Of a stretch of DNA of 64,000 bases, positions 20,609-34,000 are shown piece after piece (within the stretch, counting starts at the first letter, position 1; each line of letters starts with the position of its first letter). Origin of the DNA: Luzula sylvatica (lineage: Eukaryota > Streptophyta > Magnoliopsida > Poales > Juncaceae); the NCBI GenBank assembly GCA_946800325.1, contig OX326959.1:18506862-18570861 (forward strand). The letters are read 5' to 3'. A program made the translations under genes and the position numbers. The notes under the pieces are model-generated. The model was not told the origin of the DNA. It did not search any database and saw only the letters and a list, made by a program, of their open reading frames with translations.

Positions 20609-23600
20609 AGGGGGGGTAGGGGGTAAAAATCTCCAAAGGGGGGGTAGGGGGGAAAAATCTCCAAAGGGGGGGGGGGGGGGGTAGGGGTAAAAATCTCCAA
20701 GGGGGGGGGGGGGGGGGGGGGGGGGGGGTAGGTGGTAAAAATCTCCAAAGGGGGGGGTTGGGGTAAAAATCTCCAAAGGGGGGGTAGGGGGTAAAAATCT
20801 CCAAAGGGGGGGGGGGTAAGGGGTAAAAATCTCCAAAGGGGGGGTAGGGGGGAAAAATCTCCAAAGGGGGGCGGGGGGGGGGGGGGGGGGGGGGTAGGGG
20901 TAAAAATCTCCAAGGGGGGGGGGGGTAGGGGGTAAAAATCTCTAAAGGGGGGGGTAGGGGGTAAAAATCTCCAAAGGGGGGGTAGGGGTAAAAATCTCCA
21001 AAGGGGGGGTAGGGGGTAAAAATATCCAAAGGGGGGGTAGGGGGTAAAAATCTCCAAAGGGGGGGTAGGGGGTAAAAATCTTCTAAGGGGGGGTAGGGGG
21101 TAAAAATCTCCAAAGGGGGGGTAGGGGGGAAAAATCTCCAAGGGGGGGGGGGGGGGGGGGGGTAGGGGTAAAAATCTCCAAGGGGGGGGGGGGGGTATGG
21201 GGTAAAAATCTCCAAAGGGGGGGGTAGGGGTAAAAATCTCCAAAGGGGGGGTAGGGGGTAAAAATCTCCAAAGGGGGGGGGGGGGTAGGGGGTAAAAATC
21301 TCCAAAGGGGGGGGGGTAGGGGTAAAAATATCCAAAGGGGGGGTAGGGGGTAAAAATCTCTAAAGGGGGGGGGGGGGGTAGGGGGTAAAAATCTCCAGAG
21401 GGGGGGTAGGGGTAAAAATCTCCAAAGGGGGGGTAGGGGTAAAAATCTCCAAAGGTAGGGGGTAAAAATCTCCAAAGGGGGGGTGGGGGGTAAAAATCTC
21501 CAAAGGGGGGGTAGGGGTAAAAATCTCCAAAGGGGGGGTAGGGGGTAAAAATCTCCAAAGGGGGGGTAGGTGGTAAAAATCTCCAAAGGGGGGTAGGGGG
21601 TAAAAATATCCAAAGGGGGTAGGGGGTAAAAATATCCAAAGGGGGTAGGGGGTAAAAATCTCCAAAGGGGGGGTAGGGGGAAAAAATCTTCAAAGGGGGG
21701 GTAGGGGTAAAAATCTCCAAAGGGGGGGTAGGGGGTAAAAATCTCCAAAGGGGGGGTAGGTGGTAAAAATCTCCAAAGGGGGGGTAGGGGGTAAAAATAT
21801 CCAAAGGGGGTAGGGGGTAAAAATCTCCAAAGGGGGGTAGGGGTAAAAATCTCCAAAGGGGGGGTAGGGTGTAAAAATATCCAAAGGGGGGGTAGGGGGT
21901 AAAAATCTCCAAAGGGGGGGGTATGTGGTAAAAATCTCCAAAGGGGGGGTAGGGGGTAAAAATATCCAAAGGGGGTAGGGGGTAAAAATCTCCAAAGGGG
22001 GGTAGGGGGAAAAAATCTTCAAAGGGGGGGCAGGGGGTAAAAATCTCCAAAGGGGGGGGGGGGGGGTAGGGGGTAAAAATCTCGGAAGGGGGGGGTAGGG
22101 GGTAAAAATTTCCAAAGGGGGGGTAGGGGTTAAAAATATCCAAAGGGGGGTAGGGGGTAAAAATCTCTAAAGGGGGGGGGGGGGTAGGGGGTAGGGGGTA
22201 AAAATCTCCCAAGGGGGGGTAGGGGGTAAAAATCTCCAAAGGGGGGGGGGGGGGGGGTAGGGGGTAAAAATATCCAAAGGGGGGGTAGGGGGTAAAAATC
22301 TCCAAAGGGGGGGTATGGGGTAAAAATATTCTAAGGGGGGGTAGGGGGTAAAAATCTCCAAAGGGGGGGTAGGGGGGAAAAATCTCCAAAGGGGGGGGGG
22401 GGGGGGGGGGGGTAGGGGTAAAAATCTCCAAGGGGGGGGGGGGGGGTAGGTGGTAAAAATCTCCAAAGGGGGGGGGTTGGGGTAAAAATCTCCAAAGGGG
22501 GGGTAGGGGGTAAAAATCTCCAAAGGGGGGGGGGGGGGTAAGGGGTAAAAATCTCCAAAGGGGGGGTAGGGGGGAAAAATCTCCAAAGGGGGGGGGGGGG
22601 TAGGGGTAAAAATCTCCAAGGGGGGGGGGGGGGGTAGGGGGTAAAAATCTCTAAAGGGGGGGTAGGGGGTAAAAATCTCCAAAGGGGGGGGTAGGGGTAA
22701 AAATCTCCAAAGGGGGGGTAGGGGGTAAAAATATCCAAAGGGGGGGTAGGGGGTAAAAATCTCCAAAGGGGGGGTAGGGGGTAAAAATCTTCTAAGGGGG
22801 GGTAGGGGGTAAAAATCTCCAAAGGGGGGGTAGGGGGGAAAAATCTCCAAGGGGGGGGGGGGGGGGGGGGTAGGGGTAAAAATCTCCAAGGGGGGGGGGG
22901 GGTAGGGGGTAAAAATCTCCAAAGGGGGGGGTAGGGGTAAAAATCTCCAAAGGGGGGGTAGGGGGTAAAAATCTCCAAAGGGGGGGGCTAGGGGGTAAAA
23001 ATCTCCAAAGGGGGGGGGGGGGTAGGGGTAAAAATATCCAAAGGGGGGGTAGGGGGTAAAAATCTCTAAAGGGGGGGGGGGGGGGGGGGTAGGGGGTAAA
23101 AATCTCCAGAGGGGGGGGTATGTGGTAAAAATCTCCAAAGGGGGGGTAGGGGGTAAAAATATCCAAAGGGGGTAGGGGGTAAAAATCTCCAAAGGGGGGT
23201 AGGGGGAAAAAATCTTCAAAGGGGGGGTAGGGGGTAAAAATCTCCAAAGGGGGGGGGGGGGGGGGTAGGGGGTAAAAATCTCGGAAGGGGGGGGTAGGGG
23301 GTAAAAATTTCCAAAGGGGGGGTAGGGGGTAAAAATCTCCAAAGGGGGGGGGTATGTGGTAAAAATCTCCAAAGGGGGGGTAGGGGGTAAAAATATCCAA
23401 AGGGGGTAGGGGGTAAAAATCTCCAAAGGGGGGTAGGGGGAAAAAATCTTCAAAGGGGGGGTAGGGGGTAAAAATCTCCAAAGGGGGGGGGGGGGGGGGG
23501 GTAGGGGGTAAAAATCTCGGAAGGGGGGGGTAGGGGGTAAAAATTTCCAAAGGGGGGGTAGGGGTTAAAAATATCCAAAGGGGGGTAGGGGGTAAAAATC

Positions 23601-26600
23601 TCTAAAGGGGGGGGGGTAGGGGGTAGGGGGTAAAAATCTCCCAAGGGGGGGTAGGGGGTAAAAATCTCCAAAGGGGGGGGGGGGGGGGTAGGGGGTAAAA
23701 ATATCCAAAGGGGGGGGTAGGGGGTAAAAATCTCCAAAGGGGGGGTATGGGGTAAAAATATTCTAAGGGGGGGTAGGGGGTAAAAATCTCCAAAGGGGGG
23801 GTAGGGGGGAAAAATCTCCAAAGGGGGGGGGGGGGGGGTAGGGGTAAAAATCTCCAAGGGGGGGGGGGGGTAGGTGGTAAAAATCTCCAAAGGGGGGGGG
23901 GTTGGGGTAAAAATCTCCAAAGGGGGGGTAGGGGGTAAAAATCTCCAAAGGGGGGGGGGGGGTAAGGGGTAAAAATCTCCAAAGGGGGGGTAGGGGGGAA
24001 AAATCTCCAAAGGGGGGGGGGGGGGTAGGGGTAAAAATCTCCAAGGGGGGGGGGGGGGGGGGGTAGGGGGTAAAAATCTCTAAAGGGGGGGTAGGGGGTA
24101 AAAATCTCCAAAGGGGGGGGTAGGGGTAAAAATCTCCAAAGGGGGGGTAGGGGGTAAAAATATCCAAAGGGGGGGTAGGGGGTAAAAATCTCCAAAGGGG
24201 GGGTAGGGGGTAAAAATCTTCTAAGGGGGGGTAGGGGGTAAAAATCTCCAAAGGGGGGGTAGGGGGGAAAAATCTCCAAGGGGGGGGGGGGGGGGGGGGG
24301 GGTAGGGGGTAAAAATCTCCAAAGGGGGGGGTAGGGGTAAAAATCTCCAAAGGGGGGGTAGGGGGTAAAAATCTCCAAAGGGGGGGGGCTAGGGGGTAAA
24401 AATCTCCAAAGGGGGGGGGGGGGGTAGGGGTAAAAATATCCAAAGGGGGGGTAGGGGGTAAAAATCTCTAAAGGGGGGGGGGGGGTAGGGGGTAAAAATC
24501 TCCAGAGGGGGGGTAGGGGTAAAAATCTCCAAAGGGGGGGTAGGGGTAAAAATCTCCAAAGGTAGGGGGTAAAAATCTCCAAAGGGGGGGTGGGGGGTAA
24601 AAATCTCCAAAGGGGGGGTAGGGGTAAAAATCTCCAAAGGGGGGGTAGGGGGTAAAAATCTCCAAAGGGGGGGTAGGTGGTAAAAATCTCCAAAGGGGGG
24701 GTAGGGGGTAAAAATATCCAAAGGGGGTAGGGGGTAAAAATATCCAAAGGGGGTAGGGGGTAAAAATCTCCAAAGGGGGGTTAGGGGGAAAAAATCTTCA
24801 AAGGGGGGGTAGGGGTAAAAATCTCCAAAGGGGGGGTAGGGGGGAAAAATCTCCAAAGGGGGGGTAGGTGGTAAAAATCTCCAAAGGGGGGGTAGGGGGT
24901 AAAAATATCCAAAGGGGGTAGGGGGTAAAAATCTCCAAAGGGGGGGTAGGGGTAAAAATCTCCAAAGGGGGGGTAGGGTGTAAAAATATCCAAAGGGGGT
25001 AGGGGGTAAAAATCTCCAAAGGGGGGGTAGGGGGAAAAAATCTTCAAAGGGGGGGTAGGGGGTAAAAATCTCCAAAGGGGGGTGGGGTAGGGGGTAAAAA
25101 TCTCGGAAGGGGCGGGTAGGGGGTAAAAATTTCCAAAGGGGGGGTAGGGGGTAAAAATATCCAAAGGGGGGTAGGGGGTAAAAATCTCTAAAGGGGGGGG
25201 GGGGGGTAGGGGGTAAAAATCTCCCAAGGGGGGGTAGGGGGTAAAAATCTCCAAAGGGGGGGGGGGGGGTAGGGGGTAAAAATATCCAAAGGGGGGGTAG
25301 GGGGTAAAAATCTCCAAAGGGGGGGTATGGGGTAAAAATATTCTAAGGGGGGGTAGGGGGTAAAAATCTCCAAAGGGGGGGTAGGGGGGAAAAATCTCCA
25401 AAGGGGGGGGGGGGGGGGGGGGGTAGGGGTAAAAATCTCCAAGGGGGGGGGGGGGGGGTAGGTGGTAAAAATCTCCAAAGGGGGGGTTGGGGTAAAAATC
25501 TCCAAAGGGGGGGAAGTGGTAAAAATCTCCAAAGGGGGGGGGGGGGTAAGGGGTAAAAATCTCCAAAGGGGGGGTAGGGTCGAAAAATCTCCAAAGGGGG
25601 GCGGGGGGGGGGGGGGGGGGTAGGGGTAAAAATCTCCAAGGGGGGGGGGGGGGGTAGGGGGTAAAAATCTCTAAAGGGGGGGTAGGGGGTAAAAATCTCC
25701 AAAGGGGGGGTAGGGGTAAAAATCTCCAAAGGGGGGGTAGGGGGTAAAAATATCCAAAGGGGGGGTAGGGGGTAAAAATCTCCAAAGGGGGGGTAGGGGG
25801 TAAAAATCTTCTAAGGGGGGGTAGGGGGTAAAAATCTCCAAAGGGGGGGTAGGGGGGAAAAATCTCCAAGGGGGGGGGGGGGTAGGGGTAAAAATCTCCA
25901 AGGGGGGGGGGGGGTAGGGGGTAAAAATCTCCAAAGGGGGGGGTAGGGGTAAAAATCTCCAAAGGGGGGGTAGGGGGTAAAAATCTCCAAAGGGGGGGGG
26001 TAGGGGGTAAAAATCTCCAAAGGGGGGGGGGGGGTAGGGGTAAAAATATCCAAAGGGGGGGTAGGGCGTAAAAATCTCTAAAGGGGGGGGGGGGGGTAGG
26101 GGGTAAAAATCTCCAGAGGGGGGGTAGGGGTAAAAATCTCCAAAGGGGGGGTAGGGGTAAAAATCTCCAAAGGTAGGGGGTAAAAATCTCCAAAGGGGGG
26201 GGGGGGGGGGGTAAAAATCTCCAAAGGGGGGGGGTAGGGGTAAAAATCTCCAAAGGGGGGGTAGGGGGTAAAAATCTCCAAAGGGGGGGTAGGTGGTAAA
26301 AATCTCCAAAGGGGGGGTAGGGGGTAAAAATATCCAAAGGGGGTAGGGGGTAAAAATCTCCAAAGGGGGGGTAGGGGGAAAAAAATCTTCAAAGGGGGGG
26401 TAGGGGGTAAAAATCTCCAAAGGGGGGGGGGGGGGGTAGGGGGTAAAAATCTCGGAAGGGGGGGGGGGGGTAGGGGGTAAAAATTTCCAAAGGGGGGGTA
26501 GGGGGTAAAAATATCCAAAGGGGGGTAGGGGTTAAAAATCTCTAAAGGGGGGGGGGGGGGGTAGGGGTTAAAAATCTCCCAAGGGGGGGTAGGGGGTAAA

Positions 26601-26936
26601 AATCTCCAAAGGGGGGGGGGGTGGTAGGGGGTAAAAATATCCAAAGGGGGGGTAGGGGGTAAAAATCTCCAAAGGGGGGGTAGGGGGTAAAAATCTCCAA
26701 AGGGGGGGTAGGGGGTAAAAATCTCCAAAGGGGGGGTAGGGTAAAAATCTCCAAAGGGGGGGTAGGGGTAAAAATCTCCAAAGGGGGGGTAGGGGTAAAA
26801 ATCTCCAAAGGTAGGGGGTAAAAATCTCCAAAGGGGGGGTGGGGGGTAAAAATCTCCAAAGGGGGGGTAGGGGTAAAAATCTCCAAAGGGGGGGTAGGGG
26901 GTAAAAATCTCCAAAGGGGTGGTAGGGGGTAAAAAT

Positions 26937-28055
26937 CTTCAAAGCCGAAGGGGGAGTAGGGGTAAAAATCTCCAAAGGGGGGGTAGGGGGTAAAAATCTA
27001 CAAAGGGGGGGTAGGGGGTAAAAATCTTCAAAGGGGGGGGGGGGGGGGGGTAGGGGGTAAAAATCTCCAAACAGGGGGTAGGGGGTAAAAATCTCCAAAG
27101 GGGGGGGTAGGGGGTAAAAATCTCCAAAGGGGGGGGGGGGGGGTAGGGGGTAAAAATATCCAAAGGGGGGGTAGGGGGTAAAAATCTCTAAAGGGGGGGT
27201 AGGGGGTAAAAATATCCAAAGGGGGGGTAGGGGTAAAAATCTCCAAAGGGGGGGTAGGGGTAAAAATCTCCAAAGGTAGGGGGTAAAAATCTCCAACGGG
27301 GGGGTAGGGGGTAAAAATCTTCAAAGGGGGGGTAGGGGGTAAAAATCTCCAAAGGGGGGTAGGGGGTAAAAATATCCAAAGGGGGGTAGGGGGTAAAAAT
27401 CTCTAAAGGGGGGGTAGGGGTAAAAATCTCCAAAGGGGGGGGGGGGGTAGGGGGTAAAAATCTCCAAAGGGGGGGGGTAGGGGGTAAAAATATCCAAAGG
27501 GGGGGTAGGGGGTAAAAATCTCCAAAGGGGGGTAGGGGTAAAAATCTCCAAAGGGGGGGTAGGGGTAAAAATCTCCAAAGGGGGGGTAGGGTGTAAAAAT
27601 ATCCAAAGGGGGGGTAGGGGGTAAAAATCTCCAAAGGGGGGGTATGTGGTAAAAATCTCCAAAGGGGGGGTAGGGGGTAAAAATATCCAAAGGGGGTAGG
27701 GGGTAAAAATCTCCAAAGGGGGGGTAGGGGGAAAAAATCTTCAAAGGGGGGGTAGGGGGTAAAAATCTCCAAAGGGGGGGGGGGGGTAGGGGGTAAAAAT
27801 CTCGGAAGGGGGGGTAGGGGGTAAAAATTTCCAAAGGGGGGGTAGGGGGTAAAAATATCCAAAGGGGGGTAGGGGGTAAAAATCTCTAAAGGGGGGGGGG
27901 GGGGGGTAGGGGGTAAAAATCTCCCAAGGGGGGGTAGGGGGTAAAAATCTCCAAAGGGGGGGGGGGGGGGGGGGGGGTAGGGGGTAAAAATATCCAAAGG
28001 GGGGGTAGGGGGTAAAAATCTCCAAAGGGGGGGTAGGGGGTAAAAATATTCTAAG
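26937..28055 (+). repeat. Higher-order repeat copy 3 in satellite A
   Basis: Begins with TTCAAAGCCGAAG and the GGGGGAGTAGGGG junction, has CCAACGGGG near 27297 and TATGTGG near 27644, and ends at TATTCTAAG near 28041-28055. That is about 1,104 bp marker to marker. It differs from copies 1 and 2 in having CTTC in place of CTGC early on and CAAACAGGGGG in place of CAAAGAGGGGG. Confidence 0.62.
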
Positions 28056-31000
28056 GGGGGGTAGGGGGTAAAAATCTCCAAAGGGGGGGTAGGGGGGAAA
28101 ATCTCCAAAGGGGGGGGGGGGGGGTAGGGGTAAAAATCTCTAAGGGGGGGGGGGGGTAGGTGGTAAAAATCTCCAAAGGGGGGGGGGGGGTTGGGGTAAA
28201 AATCTCCAAAGGGGGGGTAGGGGGTAAAAATCTCCAAAGGGGGGGTAGGGGGGAAAAATCTCCAAAGGGGGGCGGGGGGGGGGGGGGGGGGGGGGTAGGG
28301 GTAAAAATCTCCAAGGGGGGGGGTAGGGGGTAAAAATCTCTAAAGGGTGGGTATGGGGTAAAAATCTCCAAAGGGGGGGTAGGGGTAAAAATCTCCAAAG
28401 GGGGGGTAGGGGGTAAAAATATCCAAAGGGGGGGTAGGGGGTAAAAATCTCCAAAGGGGGGGTAGGGGGTAAAAATCTTCTAAGGGGGGGTAGGGGGTAA
28501 AAATCTCCAAAGGGGGGGTAGGGGGGAAAAATCTCCAAGGGGGGGGGGGGGGGGTAGGGGTAAAAATCTCCAAGGGGGGGGGGGGGGGTAGGGGGTAAAA
28601 ATCTCCAAAGGGGGGGGGGGGGGGGTAGGGTTAAAAATCTCCAAAGGGGGGGTAGGGGGTAACAATCTCCAAAGGGGGGGGTAGGGGGTAAAAATCTCCA
28701 AAGGGGGGGGGGGGGGGGGGGGGGTAGGGGTAAAAATATCCAAAGGGGGGGTAGGGGGTAAAAATCTCTAAAGGGGGGGGGGGGGGGGGGGTAGGGGGTA
28801 AAAATCTCCAGAGGGGGGGTAGGGGTAAAAATCTCCAAAGGGGGGGTAGGGGTAAAAATCTCCAAAGGTAGGGGGTAAAAATCTCCAAAGGGGGGGGTGG
28901 GGGGTAAAAATCTCCAAAGGGGGGGTAGGGGTAAAAATCTCCAAAGGGGGGGTAGGGGGTAAAAATCTCCAAAGGGGGGGGTAGGTGGTAAAAATCTCCA
29001 AAGGGGGGGTAGGGGGTAAAAATCTCCAAAGGGGGGGTAGGGGGTAAAAATCTTCTAAGGGGGGGTAGGGGGTAAATATCTCCAAAGGGGCGGTAGGGGG
29101 GAAAAATCTCCAAGGGGGGGGGGGGGTAAGGGTAAAAATCTCCAAGGGGGGGGGGGGGGGGTAGGGGGTAAAAATCTCCAAAGGGGGGGTAGGGGTAAAA
29201 ATCTCCAAAGGGGGGGTAGGGGGTAAAAATCTCCAAAGGGGGGGGGGGGGGGGTAGGGGGTAAAAATCTCCAAAGGGGGGGGGGGGGGGGGGGTAGGGGG
29301 TAAAAATATCCAAAGGGGGGGTAGGGGGTAAAAATCTCTAAAGGGGGGGTAGGGGGTAAAAATCTCCAGAGGGGGGGTAGGGGTAAAAATCTCCAAAGGG
29401 GGGGTAGGGGTAAAAATCTCCAAAGGTAGGGGGTAAAAATATCCAAAGGGGGGGGGGGGGGGGGGGGGTAGGTGGTAAAAATCTCCAAAGGGGGGGGGGG
29501 GTTGGGGTAAAAATCTCCAAAGGGGGGGTAGGGGGTAAAAATCTCCAAAGGGGGGGTAGGGGGGAAAAATCTCCAAAGGGGGGCGGGGGGGGGGGGGGGG
29601 GGGTAGGGGTAAAAATCTCCAAGGGGGGGGGGGGGGGTAGGGGGTAAAAATCTCGAAAGGGGGGGTATGGGGTAAAAATCTCCAAAGGGGGGGTAGGGGT
29701 AAAAATCTCCAAAGGGGGGGTAGGGGGTAAAAATATCCAAAGGGGGGGTAGGGGGTAAAAATCTCCAAAGGGGGGGTAGGGGGTAAAAATCTTCTAAGGG
29801 GGGGTAGGGGGTAAAAATCTCCAAAGGGGGGGTAGGGGGGAAAAATCTCCAAGGGGGGGGGGGGGGTAGGGGTAAAAATCTCCAAGGGGGGGGGGGGGGG
29901 GGGGGGTAGGGGGTAAAAATCTCCAAAGGGGGGGGGTAGGGGTAAAAATCTCCAAAGGGGGGGTAGGGGGTAAAAATCTCCAAAGGGGGGGGTAGGGGGT
30001 AAAAATCTCCAAAGGGGGGGGGGGGGGGGGTAGGGGTAAAAATATCCAAAGGGGGGGTAGGGGGTAAAAATCTCTAAAGGGGGGGGGGGTAGGGGGTAAA
30101 AATCTCCAGAGGGGGGGTAGGGGTAAAAATCTCCAAAGGGGGGGGTAGGGGTAAAAATCTCCAAAGGTAGGGGGTAAAAATCTCCAAAGGGGGGGGTGGG
30201 GGGTAAAAATCTCCAAAGGGGGGGTAGGGGTAAAAATCTCCAAAGGGGGGGTAGGGGGTAAAAATCTCCAAAGGGGGGGGGGGGGGGTAGGTGGTAAAAA
30301 TCTCCAAAGGGGGGGTAGGGGGTAAAAATATCCAAAGGGGGGGTAGGGGGTAAAAATCTTCTAAGGGGGGGTAGGGGGTAAATATCTCCAAAGGGGCGGT
30401 AGGGTGGAAAAATCTCCAAGGGGGGGGGGGGGGGGGGTAAGGGTAAAAATCTCCAAGGGGGGGGGGGGGGGGTAGGGGGTAAAAATCTCCAAAGGGGGGG
30501 TAGGGGTAAAAATCTCCAAAGGGGGGGTAGGGGGTAAAAATCTCCAAAGGGGGGGGGGGGGTAGGGGGTAAAAATCTCCAAAGGGGGGGGGGGGGTAGGG
30601 GGTAAAAATATCCAAAGGGGGGGTAGGGGGTAAAAATCTCTAAAGGGGGGGTAGGGGGTAAAAATCTCCAGAGGGGGGGTAGGGGTAAAAATCTCCAAAG
30701 GGGGGGTAGGGGTAAAAATCTCCAAAGGTAGGGGGTAAAAATATCCAAAGGGGGGGGGGGGGTGGGGGGTAAAAATCTCCAAAGGTGGGGTAGGGGTAAA
30801 AATCTCCAAAGGGGGGGGTAGGGGGTAAAAATCTCCAAAGGGGTGGTAGGGGGTAAAAATCTTCAAAGCCGAAGGGGGGGTAGGGGTAAAAATCTCCAAA
30901 GGGGGGGGTAGGGGGTAAAAATCTACAAAGGGGGGGTAGGGGGTAAAAATCTTCAAAGGGGGGGGGGGGGGGGGGGGGGTAGGGGGTAAAAATTTCCAAA

Positions 31001-34000
31001 GGGGGGGTAGGGGGTAAAAATCTCCAAAGGCGGGGTAGGGGGTAAAAATCTCCAAAGGGGGGGGGGGGTAGGGGGTAAAAATATCCAGAGGGGGGTAGGG
31101 GGTAAAAATCTCTAAAGGGGGGGTAGGGGGTAAAAATATCCAAAGGGGGGGTAGGGGTAAAAATCTCCAAAGGGGGGGTATGGGTAAAAATCTCCAAAGG
31201 TAGGGGGTAAAAATCTCCATAGGGGGGGTAGGGGGAAAAATATCCAAATGGGGTAGGGGATAAAAATCTCCAAAGGGTGGGTAGGGGGAAAAAATCTTCA
31301 AAGGGGGGGGGGGGGTAGGGGGTAAAAATCTCCAAAGGGGGGGTAGGGGGTAAAAATCTCGGAAGGGGGGGGTAGGGGGTAAAAATTTCCAAAGGGGGGG
31401 TAGGGGGTAAAAATATCCAAAGGGGGGTAGGGGGTAAAAATCTCTAAAGGGGGGGGGGGGGGGGGGGGGGGTAGGGGGTAAAAATCTCCCAAGGGGGGGT
31501 AGGGGGTAAAAATCTCCATAGGGGGGGGGTAGGGGGTAAAAATATCCAAGGGGGGGGTAGGGGGTAAAAATCTCCAAAGGGGGGGGGGTAGGGGGTAAAA
31601 ATCTTCTAAGGGGGGGGGGGGGGGGGTAGGGGGTAAAAATCTCCCAAGGGGGGGTAGGGGGGAAAAATCTCCAAAGGGGGGGGGGGGTAGGGGTAAAAAT
31701 CTCCAAGGGGGGGGGGGTAGGGGGTAAAAATCTCCAAAGGGGGGGTAGGGGTAAAAATCTACAAAGGGGGGGTAGGGGGTAAAAATCTCCAAAGGGGGGG
31801 TAGGGGGTAAAAATCTCCAAAGGGGGGGTAGGGGGAGAAATCTCCAAAGGGGGGGGGGGGGGGGTAGGGGGTACAAATCTCTAAAGGGGGGTAGGGGGTA
31901 AAAATCTCCAATGGGGGGGTAGGGGTAAATATCTCCAAAGGGGGGGTAGGGGGTAAAAATCTCCAAAGGGGGGGTAGGGGTAAAAATCTCCAAGAGGGGG
32001 GGGGGGGGTAGGGGGTAAAAATCTCCAAAGGGGGGGGGGGGGGTAGGGGGTAAAAATATCCAAAGGGGGGTAGGGGGTAAAAATCTCTAAAGGGGGGGTA
32101 GGGGGTAAAAATCTCCAGAGGGGGGGTAGGGGTAAAAATCTCCAAAGGGAGGGTAGGGGTAAAAATCTCCAAAGGTAGGGGGTAAAAATCTCCAAAGGGG
32201 GGGTGGGGGGTAAAAATCTCCAAGGGGGGGTAGGGGTAAAAATCTCCAAAGGGGGGGTAGGGGGTAAAAATCTCCAAAGGGGTGGTAGGGGGTAAAAATC
32301 TTCAAAGCCGAAGGGGGGGTAGGGGTAAAAATCTCCAAAGGGGGGGTAGGGGGTAAAAATATACAAAGGGGGGGTAGGGGGTAAAAATCTTCAAAGGGGG
32401 GGGGGGGGGGGGGGGGTAGGGGGTAAAAATCTCCAAAGGGGGGGTAGGGGGTAAAAATCTCCAAAGGTGGGGTAGGGGGTAAAAATCTCCAAAGGGGGGG
32501 GGGGGGGGGTAGGGGGTAAAAATATCCAAAGGGGGGGTAGGGAGTAAAAATCTCTAAAGGGTGGGTAGGGGGTAAAAATATCCAAAGGGGGGGTAGGGGT
32601 AAAAATCTCCAAAGGGGGGGTAGGGGTAAAAATCTCCAAAGGGGTGGTAGGGGGTAAAAATCTTCTAAGGGGGGGGGTAGGGGGTAAAAATCTCCAAAGG
32701 GGGGGGTAGGGGGGAAAAATCTCCAAGGGGGGGGGGGGGGGGGGGGGTAGGGGTAAAAATCTACAAGGGGGGGGGGGGGGTAGGGGGTAAAAATCTCCAA
32801 AGGGGGGGTAGGGGTAAAAATCTCCAAAGGGGGGGTAGGGGGTAAAAATCTCCAAAGGGAGGGGTAGGGAGTAAAAATCTCCAAGGGGGGGGGGGGGGGG
32901 GGGGGGGTAGGGGGTAAAAATCTCTAAAGGGGGGGTAGGGGGTAAAAATCTCCAGAGGGGGGGGTAGGGGTAAAAATCTCCAAAGGGGGGGTAGGGGTAA
33001 AAATCTCCAAAGGTAGGGGGTAAAAATCTCCAAAGAGGGGGTGGGGGGTAAAAATCTCCAAAGGGGGGGGGGGGGGGGGGTAGGGGTAAAAATCTCCAAA
33101 GGGGGGGGGGTAGGGGGTAAAAATCTCCAAAGGGGTGGTAGGGGGTAAAAATCTTCAAAGCTGAAGGGGGGGTAGGGGTAAAAATCTCCAAAGGGGGGGT
33201 AGGGGGTAAAAATCTACAAAGGGGGGGTAGGGGGTAAAAATCTTCAAAGGGGGGGGGGGGGGGGGGTAGGGGGTAAAAATTTCCAAGGGGGGGGGTAGGG
33301 GGTAAAAATCTCCAAAGGCGGGGTAGGGGGTAAAAATCTCCAAAGGGGGGGGGGGGGGGTAGGGGGTAAAAATATCGAAAGGGGGGGTAGGGGGTAAAAA
33401 TCTCTAAAGGGGGGGTAGGGGGTAGGGGTAAAAATCTCCAAAGGTAGGGGGTAAAAATCTCCAAAGGGGGGGTAGGGGGAAAAATATCCAAAGGGGGTAG
33501 GGGGTAAAAATCTCCAAAGGGGGGGTAGGGGGAAAAAATCTTCAAAGGGGTGGTAGGGGGTAAAAATCTCCAAAGGGGCGGTAGGGGGTAAAAATCTCGG
33601 AAGGGGGGGGGGGGTAGGGGGTAAAAATTTCCAAAGGGGGGGTAGGGGGTAAAAATATCCAAAGGGGGGTAGGGGGTAAAAATCTCTAAAGGGGGGGGGG
33701 GGGGTAGGGGGTAAAAATCTCCATAGGGGGGGGGGGGGGTAGGGGTAAAAATCTCCAAGGGGGGGGGGGGGGGGGTAGGGGGTAAAAATCTCCAAAGGGG
33801 GGGTAGGGGTAAAAATCTACAAAGGGGGGGTAGGGGGTAAAAATCTCCAAAGGGGGGGTAGGGGGTAAAAATCTCCAAAGGGGGGGTAGGGGGAAAAATC
33901 TCCAAAGGGGGGGGGGGGGGGGGGGTAGGGGGTACAAATCTCTAAAGGGGGGTAGGGGGTAAAAATCTCCAATGGGGGGTAGGGGTAAATATCTCCAAAG

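Noticed and set aside
29055..31847. 930-codon proline-rich minus-strand ORF, and many like it across the satellite
   Set aside because: It is composed entirely of translated satellite monomers with frame changes at unit length changes, has no unique domain, and all three frames are equally open.
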